A DNA stretch of 64,000 bases from Mesobacillus jeotgali (GCF_014856545.2 NZ_CP109811.1:2040001-2104000), one strand, 5' to 3'; positions 36,579-45,842 are shown, counted from the first letter of the stretch. The notes: generated by a model not told the origin, from the letters alone. Translations and numbers: made by a program.

Positions 36579-38020
36579 ATGGATCCTGGCATTCGTTCCT
36601 GGCGGATTCCCTGTGCCAGGTATGCAGTACCATTCCAGACGATTCAGCTTCGCTTGCAAAAATCGCATTAAATCCAAGTCCGAAGATCAGTGCCGGCAGC
36701 TATCGATGTACACCGCTGGATAAGATGAAGGAAGTGCTCGTTGCCGATTATTTTGACAATCGGACAGGGCTTTTAAACAGTAAAATGTACGATTTGGTCA
36801 CCCCTTTCGCAGATGCGAGCGTCAATCTGCCAATGATTACTGGCGGCAACGAAGGCACAGCCGGCAGGACACAATGCTACGCAGAAAGCGAATTGACTGC
36901 CATACTGGAAGGACTTGAGCGCCACTGTGGACTTCAGCCCCGCGGAAAGCGGACTGTCATCCATGATAGTTACCGGAACTTGGAAGAGCAGGCATTGAAC
37001 CCAGTAGAAGTAGGTGTCCATGCTGATGAAGAATATGAAAAGCCCGGTTTTCCATTTCAAAAATTCGACCCTGAACGGCCAATGGATTGGGTTTGGGGTT
37101 ACTCTCTGATCGAAGAGCGCCCGATTCTCGTGCCAGAGCTTCTATCCTATTATAGTCTGGGTTGCGGTTCAGCCGGATTTGTCTATGAAACGTCCAATGG
37201 CTGCGCGCTTGGCGGAAGCAGGGAAGAGGCGATTTTCTACGGAATCATGGAAGTGGTGGAGCGGGATTCCTTCCTTTTGTCATGGTACTCAAAACTGAAA
37301 CTGCCTCGCCTTGATCTTCAATCTGCCGATGATGAAGAACTGCTATTGATGGCGGAGCGGATGAGGGCTGTAGCTGGCTATGATCTGTATTTATATAATG
37401 CCACCATGGAGCATGGAATTCCAAGTGTATGGGCTCTGGCGAAAAACAGAAAGGATAAAGGATTAAATATTATTTGTGCGGCAGGGGCCCACCTTGATCC
37501 GGTCAAGGCAGCGAAAAGTGCTGTTCAGGAGCTCGCCGGCATGATGCTGAATCTAGATGGGAAATTGGAAGGAAACAAGGAGAAATACTTGCAAATGCTT
37601 GATGATGATTCACTAGTGCGGGAAATGGATGATCATGGAATGCTATATGGATTACCGCAGGCAGAGGACCGTTTAGGCTTCCTGCTCGAAGATGACCGGC
37701 CATTACAGAGTTTTCAAGCCGCTTTTCAAAAGGGCTCACGTCATGCTGACCTGACGGAGGATCTAAAGGGTATTCTCATGGAATTCCGCCGGTTGGGCCT
37801 CAATGTTATCGTTGTCGACCAGACTCCTCCCGAAATAAGGAAAAATGGTCTTTATTGTGTGAAAGTATTGATACCGGGGATGCTGCCAATGACCTTTGGG
37901 CACCATCTGACTCGCCTCAAAGGGCTTGACCGGGTGCTCCACGTCCCAATGAAGCTTGGTTATTTCAATAAACCGTTGTCATTTGAAGAACTAAATCACT
38001 TCCCGCATCCGTTCCCTTAG
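36575..38020 (+). CDS. YcaO-domain cyclodehydratase (C-terminal part)
   Basis: The frame opens at TTG 36575 but has no ribosome site there. Begins with the second zinc Cys pair (DSLCQVCSTI), then the YcaO ATP-binding motifs: ESELTAILEGLERHCG and SREEAIFYGIMEVVERDSF (the E-x-x-x-E type Glu residues), and ends in a Pro-x-Pro-x-Pro-like tail (PHPFP) as in other azoline-forming YcaO enzymes. It uses ATP to convert core Cys/Ser to thiazolines/oxazolines. Fused with the preceding frame in relatives. 11 bp before the SagB-type gene. Confidence 0.88.
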   Translation: MNGSWHSFLADSLCQVCSTIPDDSASLAKIALNPSPKISAGSYRCTPLDKMKEVLVADYFDNRTGLLNSKMYDLVTPFADASVNLPMITGGNEGTAGRTQCYAESELTAILEGLERHCGLQPRGKRTVIHDSYRNLEEQALNPVEVGVHADEEYEKPGFPFQKFDPERPMDWVWGYSLIEERPILVPELLSYYSLGCGSAGFVYETSNGCALGGSREEAIFYGIMEVVERDSFLLSWYSKLKLPRLDLQSADDEELLLMAERMRAVAGYDLYLYNATMEHGIPSVWALAKNRKDKGLNIICAAGAHLDPVKAAKSAVQELAGMMLNLDGKLEGNKEKYLQMLDDDSLVREMDDHGMLYGLPQAEDRLGFLLEDDRPLQSFQAAFQKGSRHADLTEDLKGILMEFRRLGLNVIVVDQTPPEIRKNGLYCVKVLIPGMLPMTFGHHLTRLKGLDRVLHVPMKLGYFNKPLSFEELNHFPHPFP

Positions 38021-38031
38021 GAGGCAGCAGA

Positions 38032-39588
38032 ATGAATCTTGAGCAATTTTTAATCGATCTTCAGTTTAATATAGAACGTGCCAATCAGGAAAACTGGGAA
38101 CCTAACTGGGAAGACGCTCCACTACCCTATAAACTGTATCGAGGATTGCCAGTAGTGCCTCTGTCAGGGGAGGTGCCTTTGTCCCTGGCAGAAAACAGGC
38201 AACCAGCCACACCGGGTATCAAGGAAATCGGACATTTCCTCTGGTATGTTTATGGAATAACGCAAGTAAGCGAGTCGCATTTTTCAGATGAGGTTGATCC
38301 AGTCCATACCTTTAGGAGGCATGCTCCTTCCGGCGGGGGCCTTTATCCTAACGAACTTTATCTTTATTTAAAGCTAGAGGATCTGCCTGACGGGATCTAC
38401 CATTATGACCCGGCTCATCATCGCCTTGTTTTGCTGCGGGCTGGAAACTTCGATTCCTATATTGCTTCTGCTCTTGGTGACCGTTGCGATATCTCTTCCT
38501 GTTTTGGGACTGCATTCGTTTCTACAATGTTTTGGAAAAACTTCTTTAAATACAATAATTTCTCCTACCGGCTGCAAGGATTAGATGCTGGGGTACTGAT
38601 GGGGCAGCTTCTGGCAACAGCAAAACGTTTTGGCTTCGCTTCTGGTGTTTACTTTCAGTATCTGGATTCGGCAATCAATTATCTTCTCGGCTTATGTGAG
38701 CAGGAGGAGAGTGTGTATTCAATTATTCCGCTGTCAGTGGAAATGACCAACTGGTCTGCAAACGGAGCAGCTTCACGCTATAACATAACGTCTGATGAAT
38801 TGAAAAGGGAACTGAAACCGGTTCTATTTAAGAGTTATGAAAGGTCGAAAAAAGTTTTGGAGTTTCCGAAATTAATAGCATTGAATGAAGCCTCAAAACT
38901 AGAGTCGACCGAGTCGTTTAACGGGGTATGTAACCCGCCTTGTGAAGTTAAAGAAAGTGTGCAGATCACTCTCCCGCATACGGAATCATTAGCGTTTGAT
39001 TTGGCAGAGGTAAGCAAAAAACGTTCTTCTCCAGAGATGGACTTTGTTTTGTCCAGGGTGAGTCAGCAGCAGCTGGCCTCCTTGTTGAAGGAATCAATGT
39101 CGGCTGTTGCCTACCGGAATGATTTGGACGAAATTCACTCCAGCCAGGAGCCAAGGGTTTCAATCTATGGCTGTTTCTATAATGTAGAAGGCATCACAAA
39201 TGGAGCCTACTACTACAACCATGCAGAACATAGATTACAAGAAATCCAGCAAGGGGACCAACGTCTGCGTTTACAAACAATGTTGTCGATTGATAATGTA
39301 AACCTGCAGCAAGTACCAATTTGCCTGCATGTCGCAGGCAATAAGGAATTTTTACGAGAAGAATTAGGGTACAGAGGTTATCGAATACTACAAATGGAAG
39401 CAGGAATGCTCGTTCAAAGTTTACTTTTAGCAGCATCTGCACTTGGATTAGGGGGCCATCCCCTTCTTGGGTTCGATGCTAGCAAGGCCGACGATCTTTA
39501 TCGAATGAAAGGAAAAACTAGCTTAATCCAGATACCAATCGGCTCATATCGACCACGTCAATGGTTAAAAGGAAGTTTGCACAGCTAG
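38032..39588 (+). CDS. SagB-type FMN dehydrogenase, two-domain
   Basis: 518 residues after AGGAGG. Two nitroreductase-like halves: the first with RRHAPSGGGLYPNELYLYL (FMN-binding, about residues 95-113) and YRLQGLDAGVLMGQLLATA; the second with VAYRNDLDEIHSSQEPRVSIYG, YRILQMEAGMLVQSLLLAA and GLGGHPLLGFD, with a weaker FMN motif. Oxidises azolines to aromatic thiazoles/oxazoles, the final ring step in the bacteriocin. Last gene of the unit before a strong terminator. Confidence 0.92.
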   Translation: MNLEQFLIDLQFNIERANQENWEPNWEDAPLPYKLYRGLPVVPLSGEVPLSLAENRQPATPGIKEIGHFLWYVYGITQVSESHFSDEVDPVHTFRRHAPSGGGLYPNELYLYLKLEDLPDGIYHYDPAHHRLVLLRAGNFDSYIASALGDRCDISSCFGTAFVSTMFWKNFFKYNNFSYRLQGLDAGVLMGQLLATAKRFGFASGVYFQYLDSAINYLLGLCEQEESVYSIIPLSVEMTNWSANGAASRYNITSDELKRELKPVLFKSYERSKKVLEFPKLIALNEASKLESTESFNGVCNPPCEVKESVQITLPHTESLAFDLAEVSKKRSSPEMDFVLSRVSQQQLASLLKESMSAVAYRNDLDEIHSSQEPRVSIYGCFYNVEGITNGAYYYNHAEHRLQEIQQGDQRLRLQTMLSIDNVNLQQVPICLHVAGNKEFLREELGYRGYRILQMEAGMLVQSLLLAASALGLGGHPLLGFDASKADDLYRMKGKTSLIQIPIGSYRPRQWLKGSLHS

Positions 39589-39694
39589 GTAAGCAGAAAT
39601 AGGCGAAAATGAAAGGCAAGGGAAACAGTCTTACAGGGTCGTTATTCGTGCGAAAAATGCCAAAGTAATCTGGCGCAAGAAAATTTTATATCAG

Positions 39695-39728
39695 AAAACG
39701 CACAGTAAATGATTTACTGTGCGTTTTT
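39695..39728 (+). terminator. Terminator of the bacteriocin biosynthesis unit
   Basis: AAAACGCACAGTAAAT / TTTACTGTGCGTTTTT, a 15-16 bp stem with a 2-nt loop and T tail. Confidence 0.92.
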
Positions 39729-39794
39729 AAGTTGTGTAGTTTACTGAATTTTTTGGAGTTTTTGAGAAATCTTATGGTAAACTATAAGAAATCT

Positions 39795-39814
39795 ATTTGT
39801 AAAATTTTACAAAT
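39795..39814. promoter_or_regulatory. Palindrome before the zincin gene
   Basis: Perfect 20 bp palindrome ATTTGTAAAATTTTACAAAT, just downstream of a TATAAG -10-like element and 64 bp before the start codon. Position and symmetry suggest a repressor operator. The spacing of TGTAA/TTACA (4 bp) differs from the other palindromes. Confidence 0.45.
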
Positions 39815-39878
39815 GAAGATTGATAGTAAATGAAATGTTTATTTTTCAATATTCTTTTGAGGGAGAGGAGCTCTTATC

Positions 39879-40406
39879 ATGATTTGGTTTCGCCACTTAC
39901 CACAGATAAGTATGGACTTGTCTGAATGGACTCCTTTTATACAGAACAAGTGGTATCGACAACATTATATGAAGTTTGTATATCTACTTCAGTTCATTAT
40001 TTTTATGTTACCCTATTTCTTTGGAACAGGTTTCACTCATATTAATGTATTTTATCTCATTATAATAGGTATTTTTGTCTTCCTTATTCACGAAAGTCTA
40101 CATGTTTTAGTCGTAAACAAAAAAGGCGATATTAGCTTAACATTTAGCGGGGTATTTTTTTGGCTAAATACAGATGCAATTCTATCCAAAACAAGATTTT
40201 GGATTTTCATGAGCTTGCCCTTTATTGCATTATCGGTAGTGCCTGCCGCTATGTCTTTCTATGTATCAGGAGAAATAAAATCAATCATTTTATTTGTGTG
40301 TTGGATAAACTCAATAATTTCTGCTTCAGATATTTACAATTCATTTTTAATTGCAATTAAACCGAAAAACTCAATTTTTTACAGAGGTTATTATCAAGTG
40401 AAATAG
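39879..40406 (+). CDS. Membrane zincin peptidase-like protein (DUF3267 type)
   Basis: 175 residues with about four membrane helices. The second helix ends in the zinc-peptidase motif His71-Glu72-Ser-Leu-His75 (LIHESLHVLVVNKKGD), as in DUF3267 putative integral membrane zincins. It lies 290 bp after the SagB gene on the same strand but behind a strong terminator and with its own palindrome-controlled promoter. It might be the leader peptidase or an immunity protein for the bacteriocin; co-localisation is the only evidence. Confidence 0.7.
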   Translation: MIWFRHLPQISMDLSEWTPFIQNKWYRQHYMKFVYLLQFIIFMLPYFFGTGFTHINVFYLIIIGIFVFLIHESLHVLVVNKKGDISLTFSGVFFWLNTDAILSKTRFWIFMSLPFIALSVVPAAMSFYVSGEIKSIILFVCWINSIISASDIYNSFLIAIKPKNSIFYRGYYQVK

Positions 40407-40443
40407 TTTTGCTATTCTAGCAATCAAGCTATTGCGGAATCTC

Positions 40444-40971
40444 TTAATTTTCCATGGGATCAGTTATAACTCCATCATCAAACGGAATGTTTCGATGCTG
40501 GGTGACGCCGAATTTTTTATAGGTAATTCTTAATAAATTAATATCATTTTCTGGAGTCGTACCATTATATTGGACAGCTAGGATTAAATGAAAATCGTTA
40601 TCTACCTGGTAATTTTTAATATTCATGAAATCTTCCTGTATTCCTTCTTCTAGAACTTGTTCCTCATCGAAAGCACCAATATATCGTCCTTTTGCGATAT
40701 AGGGTTCAATCTTGAATTCATCATCATCCTTGGCGACTATCGTCCCGTCTTTCTTGATGAACTCGACTTTCTCGAGGGTGGGTTTTCCGATGCCTTCCCA
40801 GGTAAAATCATATCCCAGATAGAATTTCTTATCATCTTTATAATACTCAGAACCCATGGTGGTATGGCTCCATTTAGTAAAATCTCCATCACTGCTGACA
40901 TAGTCAAATGTCCAAATGATCCCGACAGCGACAATGATAATCATCAACATAATCATGATTGTTTTTTTCAT
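40444..40971 (-). CDS. Hypothetical exported/membrane-anchored protein, 175 aa
   Basis: ATG 40971 chosen for its AGGGGG site; a longer frame from 41001 has none. N-terminal anchor (TIMIMLMIIIVAVGIIWTF) then an acidic extracellular domain (DYVSSDGDFTKW..., many Asp/Glu). No Cys for lipidation. Not recognised; small anchored proteins of this kind are common in Bacillaceae. Confidence 0.55.
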   Translation of the reverse strand: MKKTIMIMLMIIIVAVGIIWTFDYVSSDGDFTKWSHTTMGSEYYKDDKKFYLGYDFTWEGIGKPTLEKVEFIKKDGTIVAKDDDEFKIEPYIAKGRYIGAFDEEQVLEEGIQEDFMNIKNYQVDNDFHLILAVQYNGTTPENDINLLRITYKKFGVTQHRNIPFDDGVITDPMEN

Positions 40972-41116
40972 AAAATGCCCCCTAAGCAATCCTGAAATCA
41001 ACTTAAATATATTTTTACGGTATCCAAATATGCCTAGTAAGTAGTGGTTGTTCCTTGTTTTCGCCGTTAGTGAATAATCCTCCTGCTTTAAATGTTAAGA
41101 TTTATTTTAAAAAAAG

Positions 41117-41144
41117 TGCAACCAAATCTTTCCTTCATTTCGTT
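41117..41144 (+). promoter_or_regulatory. ECF-type promoter
   Basis: TGCAACC (41117-41123), 17 bp spacer, CGTT (41141-41144), resembling the AAC-N16-17-CGT ECF pattern; suggests autoregulation of the sigma gene that starts 35 bp downstream. Confidence 0.4.
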
Positions 41145-41178
41145 ATACTTATGTAGCAAATGAAAGGAGGTTTCCTCA

Positions 41179-41757
41179 ATGAATAAGGAACAGGAATTAA
41201 TCGTTAGGATCAGGGGAGGAGACCATGAGGCATTCAGTATCCTTGTTAAGCCATTGTTGTCTTCGGCTTATAAGACAGCGTATATAATCCTTCGATCAAA
41301 AGAGCATACTGAGGATGCATTGCAAATTGCCCTGGAGGGTGCTTATGTCAGCATTATGAAAAAGAAAGATATCACGAATTTTAAGGCGTGGTTTTATCGA
41401 CTTGTTTATTCTCGATCTATAGATATATACCGAAAAAACAATCGCCTGGCTTACATAGATTTTGATGATAATAGAGAAGCTCAGCTGAAAATTACTTCTG
41501 AGTCAGCTCAGCAAATCGCCATACATAAAGAAAGCAAGAGTGAAATGATTCGCCACCTGATGAAGTTGAAAAGGGAGCAGAGCTTGCCGATATTCCTTTA
41601 TTATTATGAAGACATGTCTGTAAAGGAGATTTCGCTAATCCTCAATGAAAATATCAATACGGTAAAAGCAAGGATGAAGCGGGGAAAACAAAGCCTGGCA
41701 AAAATCCTTCAGGAATCCAGGCAATTTGTACAGGAGGTGAAGGTAAATGGGATCTAA
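41179..41757 (+). CDS. ECF RNA polymerase sigma factor
   Basis: 192 residues after AAAGGAGG. Region 2 (YIILRSKEHTEDALQIALEGAY, FKAWFYRLVYSRSIDIYRK) and region 4 (LPIFLYYYEDMSVKEISLIL, INTVKARMKRGKQSLAK). Its end overlaps the next gene by 11 bp, the usual coupling of a sigma factor to its membrane anti-sigma. Confidence 0.9.
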   Translation: MNKEQELIVRIRGGDHEAFSILVKPLLSSAYKTAYIILRSKEHTEDALQIALEGAYVSIMKKKDITNFKAWFYRLVYSRSIDIYRKNNRLAYIDFDDNREAQLKITSESAQQIAIHKESKSEMIRHLMKLKREQSLPIFLYYYEDMSVKEISLILNENINTVKARMKRGKQSLAKILQESRQFVQEVKVNGI

Positions 41758-42853
41758 TAAAAAGGACAAGGTCGAATCACTTGAGCAGCTGGAGGTTCCT
41801 GAAAGTATTTTTCAAATGATCGACGAGATACCAAAGAAACAAATCTCCCCAGAAGCAGATGAACAAGTTGATGAAGATTGGAATAGGTTTCAGACCAATT
41901 TAAGAAAACAAAGAAACGGCATCATCAGAAAAAGAATGGCTATACTTTCACTTTCGGCTGCAGCGACACTAGGGCTTTTCATCAGCACAGCCTTTGTTTC
42001 ACCAGCTGTAGCGCAAGTGGCATCCCGGATACCTTACCTTAATCTTATTTTTGAAAAGAAAATCGAGGTAAAAACCCTTGAAAATGAAATAAATCAAGCA
42101 ATCGTGGAAAAGAATTTTACAAATATTGCACTGCATGTTAATAGAAAAGAAAAATATATAGAAGCGATGGTTTTTAATACCGAGGAATATTATCACGAAA
42201 TGAAAACACCAATTAAGGATATGATCAGCGCTATTCTTAAGTCGAGGAATGAAGAAGATTACGATATCAGGGTGGCAAACGATCCGGAAGCTGCTGAACA
42301 ATGGAGCAAGATTGATGTAGAATCTGATAAAAAGATTGCTGAAATAGAGAAAACGGTATATGAAGTGCTGGGCAAATACAATTATGATTCTCCAAGACAC
42401 ACAAGCGGGATCAGCGTGAATCGAGTCAATCTCGAGCTTCCGGTAACCGAACCAAATATCAAGAATATCCCAATCGAAATAAAAGAAAAGCTGAAACAAA
42501 GAGAACTTGGCGATATCGAAGTAAAGGTATACACATATGACCCTGGGCTTGAAGAACGTGGCGGCAAGTTCATGAAGATATTTGATTCGATTGCCACAGG
42601 GTTAAAGGCAAATCCGGAATACCAAATCGATTCTGTAGGCTTCTCTAATAACAAAAAAGAGCATTATTACATTTCGATTCGGTTGGTTTTGAAGTCAACG
42701 GATCCTGATATTGAGCAAGTAGCTGAAACGATCGAAAAAACAGTCCAGGACTTTCTCCAATCTGAACAAGCTTTACTTTCCATCCAGGATGAAAAATACC
42801 AGGTTGTAATTTCAAGCAGCGATAAGAAAAAGCTGAAGGTCATTAGCAACTAA
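41747..42853 (+). CDS. Probable anti-sigma factor, membrane-anchored (DUF4030/DUF4179-like)
   Basis: 368 residues. Cytoplasmic N-terminal about 60 residues, one membrane helix (MAILSLSAAATLGLFISTAFVSPAVAQVASRIP region, about residues 66-90), then a large extracytoplasmic alpha/beta part with repeated VNRKEKYIEAMVF- and YYISIRLVLKSTD-like blocks. Layout and 11 bp overlap with the sigma gene mark it as the anti-sigma that would hold the sigma factor at the membrane until an outside signal arrives. Confidence 0.78.
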   Translation: MGSNKKDKVESLEQLEVPESIFQMIDEIPKKQISPEADEQVDEDWNRFQTNLRKQRNGIIRKRMAILSLSAAATLGLFISTAFVSPAVAQVASRIPYLNLIFEKKIEVKTLENEINQAIVEKNFTNIALHVNRKEKYIEAMVFNTEEYYHEMKTPIKDMISAILKSRNEEDYDIRVANDPEAAEQWSKIDVESDKKIAEIEKTVYEVLGKYNYDSPRHTSGISVNRVNLELPVTEPNIKNIPIEIKEKLKQRELGDIEVKVYTYDPGLEERGGKFMKIFDSIATGLKANPEYQIDSVGFSNNKKEHYYISIRLVLKSTDPDIEQVAETIEKTVQDFLQSEQALLSIQDEKYQVVISSSDKKKLKVISN

Positions 42854-42876
42854 GCATGGGACATCCCATGCTTTTT
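42852..42876 (+). terminator. Terminator after the sigma/anti-sigma operon
   Basis: AAGCATGGGA / TCCCATGCTT hairpin with a 2-nt loop and T tail. Confidence 0.9.
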
Positions 42877-42952
42877 GTGCAACTTGTTCTAGTATGGAAT
42901 TCGTTGATATGGTAAAATTTCCTTCAAATTAATAGGAAAGTATGTGTAAAAA

Positions 42953-43699
42953 ATGATTGAAAGTTTCCCAGTGGCATTGTTTGGTGAGGATAGAAAAATT
43001 AGAGTGTATATGCCTTCTGGTTCTGCCGAGAAAAGATATCCTGTTCTATACATGCATGATGGCCAGAATGTGTTTGGCAACGAAGAGGCGATTGGCGGCG
43101 TGGGGCTGGAATTACACGAGTATCTGGATAAACATGAAGTGGGGCTAATTGTAGTGGCCATTGACCAGAATTCTGCTGAGAGAATAAATGAATATTGTCC
43201 CTGGGTGAATGGAGATTATACAACAAAGCTTCTGGGCAAGCCAAGTTTTGAAGGCGGAAAAGGTAAGGAGTATGTGGAGTTCATTGTCAACGAGTTAAAG
43301 CCTCTCATAGATTCAAATTATAGCACGAATCCGCATGAAACCTATATGGCCGGCATCTCTCTTGGTGCATTAATCACAACATATGCTGGATGTACATACC
43401 CTCATATTTTTAAAAGAATAGCAGGGTTTTCTTCCGGTTTTTACCGTAACCAGGAGGAGATCGAGCATTTGTTAAAAACAGCAGACCTATCTCAACTGGA
43501 AAAAGTATATCTTGATTGCGGCACGAAAGAGGGTGGCGAGAAACTCGCTGGGCCATTCCTGGAGACCAATAAAGCCATTTTTTAGATAATCAGACTAAAA
43601 GGAATTGAAGCAGAACTGAAAGTGATTGAGGGAGCGGAACATAATTATCAAAACTTCAAGAAACGAATTCCAGATAGTATTTCCTATCTATTAGCTTAG
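42953..43699 (+). pseudogene. Alpha/beta-hydrolase-fold esterase interrupted by an in-frame amber codon
   Basis: The frame runs 248 codons from ATG 42953 to TAG 43697, broken only by TAG at 43583-43585 (codon 211). Before it: oxyanion/early motif YLHMHDGQNVFG-like (YPVLYMHDGQNVFG), nucleophile Ser in MAGISLGALIT, and YLDCGTKEGGEKLAGP. After it, in the same frame: IIRLKGIEAELKVIEGAEHNYQNF, which holds the catalytic His (EHN), and SYLLA-stop. The truncated product lacks the His and should be inactive. Relatives are esterase D/YbbA-type (siderophore-type) hydrolases. One base change would restore it, so a sequencing error is possible. Confidence 0.8.
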
Positions 43700-43775
43700 T
43701 TTGAGGAAGAGGTGATAAAACTTTATAACATTCAGAAAGTTTAAGGAAAATAAATGTAAGACAGGGGGTTGAGAG

Positions 43776-45290
43776 ATGAAACCTATAAACAAAGCGAGAA
43801 TCATCATTATCGGAAGCGGTTTTGCCGGGATTGCAGCGGCTGTCAGGCTAAAACAAGCCGGGGAAAATGACTTTATCATTCTTGAGCGGGGTGAAGACGT
43901 AGGAGGAGTATGGAGGGATAACCGTTATCCAGGCTGTGCGTGTGATGTGGAGTCCCATCTATATTCCTTATCCTTTGCGCCTAATCCAAATTGGAGCCAC
44001 AAGTTCTCTTCACAACCCGAAATCTATGCGTACCTGCAGGATTGTGCCAAAAAGTTTGACCTGATAAGTCATGTGCGCTTCCGGCATGAGGTTAAGAGAA
44101 TGGAATGGAACGAAGACACCTGTGAGTGGTATGTTGCCACAAGTCAGGGAGATTTTAATGCTCAAATGGTCGTTGGTGCATTTGGCGCACTTAGTAATCC
44201 CGCTATTCCAAAGCTAAAAGGTTTAGATACTTTTGCAGGGGAGGCTTTCCATTCCTCCAATTGGCCAAAGAACTTTGAACCAAAAGGAAAGCGGATCGCC
44301 GTCATCGGAACTGGCGCTTCGGCAATCCAGTTTATCCCGGCATTACAGCCTGAAGTGGACTACATGACAGTTTTTCAGAGGACCCCGGCCTGGGTAGTTG
44401 GTCGGCCTGATCAAAAAATATCCCCAACTAAGCAGAAGCTGTATAGCAAGTTTCCTTTATTGCAAAAAGCAACCAGGTTAGGGATTTATATCAGGCGCGA
44501 GTTACTTGGGATTGCTTTCCGGAATCCAAAGTATATGAAAATTGTAGCAAAAGCTGCCCTTAGCAATATGTACCGTTCCATCAAGGATCCTGTACTAAGG
44601 GAGAAGCTCACACCAGATTATATAATAGGTTGTAAAAGGATTCTTCAATCAAATGTTTACTATCCAGCAATGGCAGCACCCAACGTAAATGTTGTTACTT
44701 CAGAAGTCGTGGAGGTAACCGAGGATTCCATCATTGCAGCGGACGGTACGGAGGCAAAGGTGGATTCAATCATCTTTGGTACAGGTTTTCAAATAACAGA
44801 TATCCCTTTCGCTAGATATATTTTTGGCAAGAATGGCCAGCGTTTAGCTGATGTCTGGGCCGGAAGTCCAAAAGCATATCTGGGGACAACTGTGTCAGGA
44901 TTCCCTAATTTATTCATTATGCAAGGTCCTAATACTGGACTTGGCCATACCTCGGTAATTTATATGATAGAAGCACAAATTAAACAAATGATGGGGGTCT
45001 TGAAGCATATGCAGAAAAATCAGCTCGACATCATCGAACCGAGTATGGACGCCCAGAAGGGTTTTGTGGAAAATACAGAAAAATCGATGAAAGGAACTGT
45101 TTGGACAAGCGGGGGGTGTAAAAGCTGGTATCTGGACCATACGGGAAGGAACAGCACTCTGTGGCCAGGTTCTACCTATTCTTTTCGAAGATTAGCAAGC
45201 AGGGTGATTACGGGAAACTATGTCGGCGATCAAGCTTCTGCAAAAATGAAGTACCTATTAAATAATCAATCAGGCTCGCCAGATCGGTGA
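43776..45290 (+). CDS. Flavin-containing monooxygenase (Baeyer-Villiger type)
   Basis: 504 residues after GGGGG. FAD-binding IIIGSGFAGIAAAVRL at the N-terminus, NADPH-binding VIGTGASAIQFIPAL (about residues 174-188), and the Baeyer-Villiger fingerprint F-x-G-x-x-x-H-x-x-x-W-P in FAGEAFHSSNWP (about residues 150-161). Inserts one oxygen atom into ketones or aldehydes using NADPH. Monocistronic; substrate unknown. Confidence 0.92.
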   Translation: MKPINKARIIIIGSGFAGIAAAVRLKQAGENDFIILERGEDVGGVWRDNRYPGCACDVESHLYSLSFAPNPNWSHKFSSQPEIYAYLQDCAKKFDLISHVRFRHEVKRMEWNEDTCEWYVATSQGDFNAQMVVGAFGALSNPAIPKLKGLDTFAGEAFHSSNWPKNFEPKGKRIAVIGTGASAIQFIPALQPEVDYMTVFQRTPAWVVGRPDQKISPTKQKLYSKFPLLQKATRLGIYIRRELLGIAFRNPKYMKIVAKAALSNMYRSIKDPVLREKLTPDYIIGCKRILQSNVYYPAMAAPNVNVVTSEVVEVTEDSIIAADGTEAKVDSIIFGTGFQITDIPFARYIFGKNGQRLADVWAGSPKAYLGTTVSGFPNLFIMQGPNTGLGHTSVIYMIEAQIKQMMGVLKHMQKNQLDIIEPSMDAQKGFVENTEKSMKGTVWTSGGCKSWYLDHTGRNSTLWPGSTYSFRRLASRVITGNYVGDQASAKMKYLLNNQSGSPDR

Positions 45291-45303
45291 GCCTGAGTTC
45301 TTT
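45271..45303. terminator. Terminator between convergent genes
   Basis: CAGGCTC / GAGCCTG hairpin at the end of the monooxygenase gene, weak T tail. Confidence 0.6.
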
Positions 45304-45842
45304 CATTCTTTACCATTAATAATAAAATCATGGCAATTTATAAGGCCATCTATTAATTCTTGGCTAACCCTTTCGAAATCGTAGGCACAAACAGCTAGAA
45401 ATTTTGCTTCGGCCACAATGGTATCAGATTCTTGTTCAGAAACGATTAATTTTCTGGTGATTTCTTGTTCATCCCGCCATTCTACATGAGCCCAGCTGCG
45501 AATGACTACATCGGGCTCTGAATAACCGTCGATCAGGCTAGGAAGGAAATCAGGAATGGAATTAACGCTAAAGTCTCCCTTGGCATAATAAAAGTCAAAG
45601 TTATTGATGAACTTTACTTTTTCCAAACTGTTTTCATCCACTGACTTCACGAGTTTTCTGATAATCAAGGGTCTCATTCGGTCATTTTCTACAATGATGG
45701 AATATTCTCCGTGTTCCAGTCCCGAAATAACGAAGTCAACCACTCGAGTATCATACTGTTCCTGGTTCTCAAAGAAATATAATCCGTGTCCCTTGGTAAG
45801 GCCTGCAAGTTCATTAACTTCCTTTAAATGCATACTTTCCAA
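45303..45842 (-). CDS. MEDS-domain sensory protein
   Basis: 179 residues. Begins GHGLYFFENQEQYDTRVVDF... and carries GEYSIIVENDRMRPLIIRKL and an aromatic block FDFYYAKGDF, with CAYDFERVSQELIDG near the end: the MEDS (DcmR-type sensory) domain, related to KaiC-like folds but without a Walker motif. In Bacillus, MEDS proteins occur with kinases or anti-sigma systems. No partner adjacent here. Predicted cytoplasmic. Confidence 0.78.
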   Translation of the reverse strand: MESMHLKEVNELAGLTKGHGLYFFENQEQYDTRVVDFVISGLEHGEYSIIVENDRMRPLIIRKLVKSVDENSLEKVKFINNFDFYYAKGDFSVNSIPDFLPSLIDGYSEPDVVIRSWAHVEWRDEQEITRKLIVSEQESDTIVAEAKFLAVCAYDFERVSQELIDGLINCHDFIINGKE

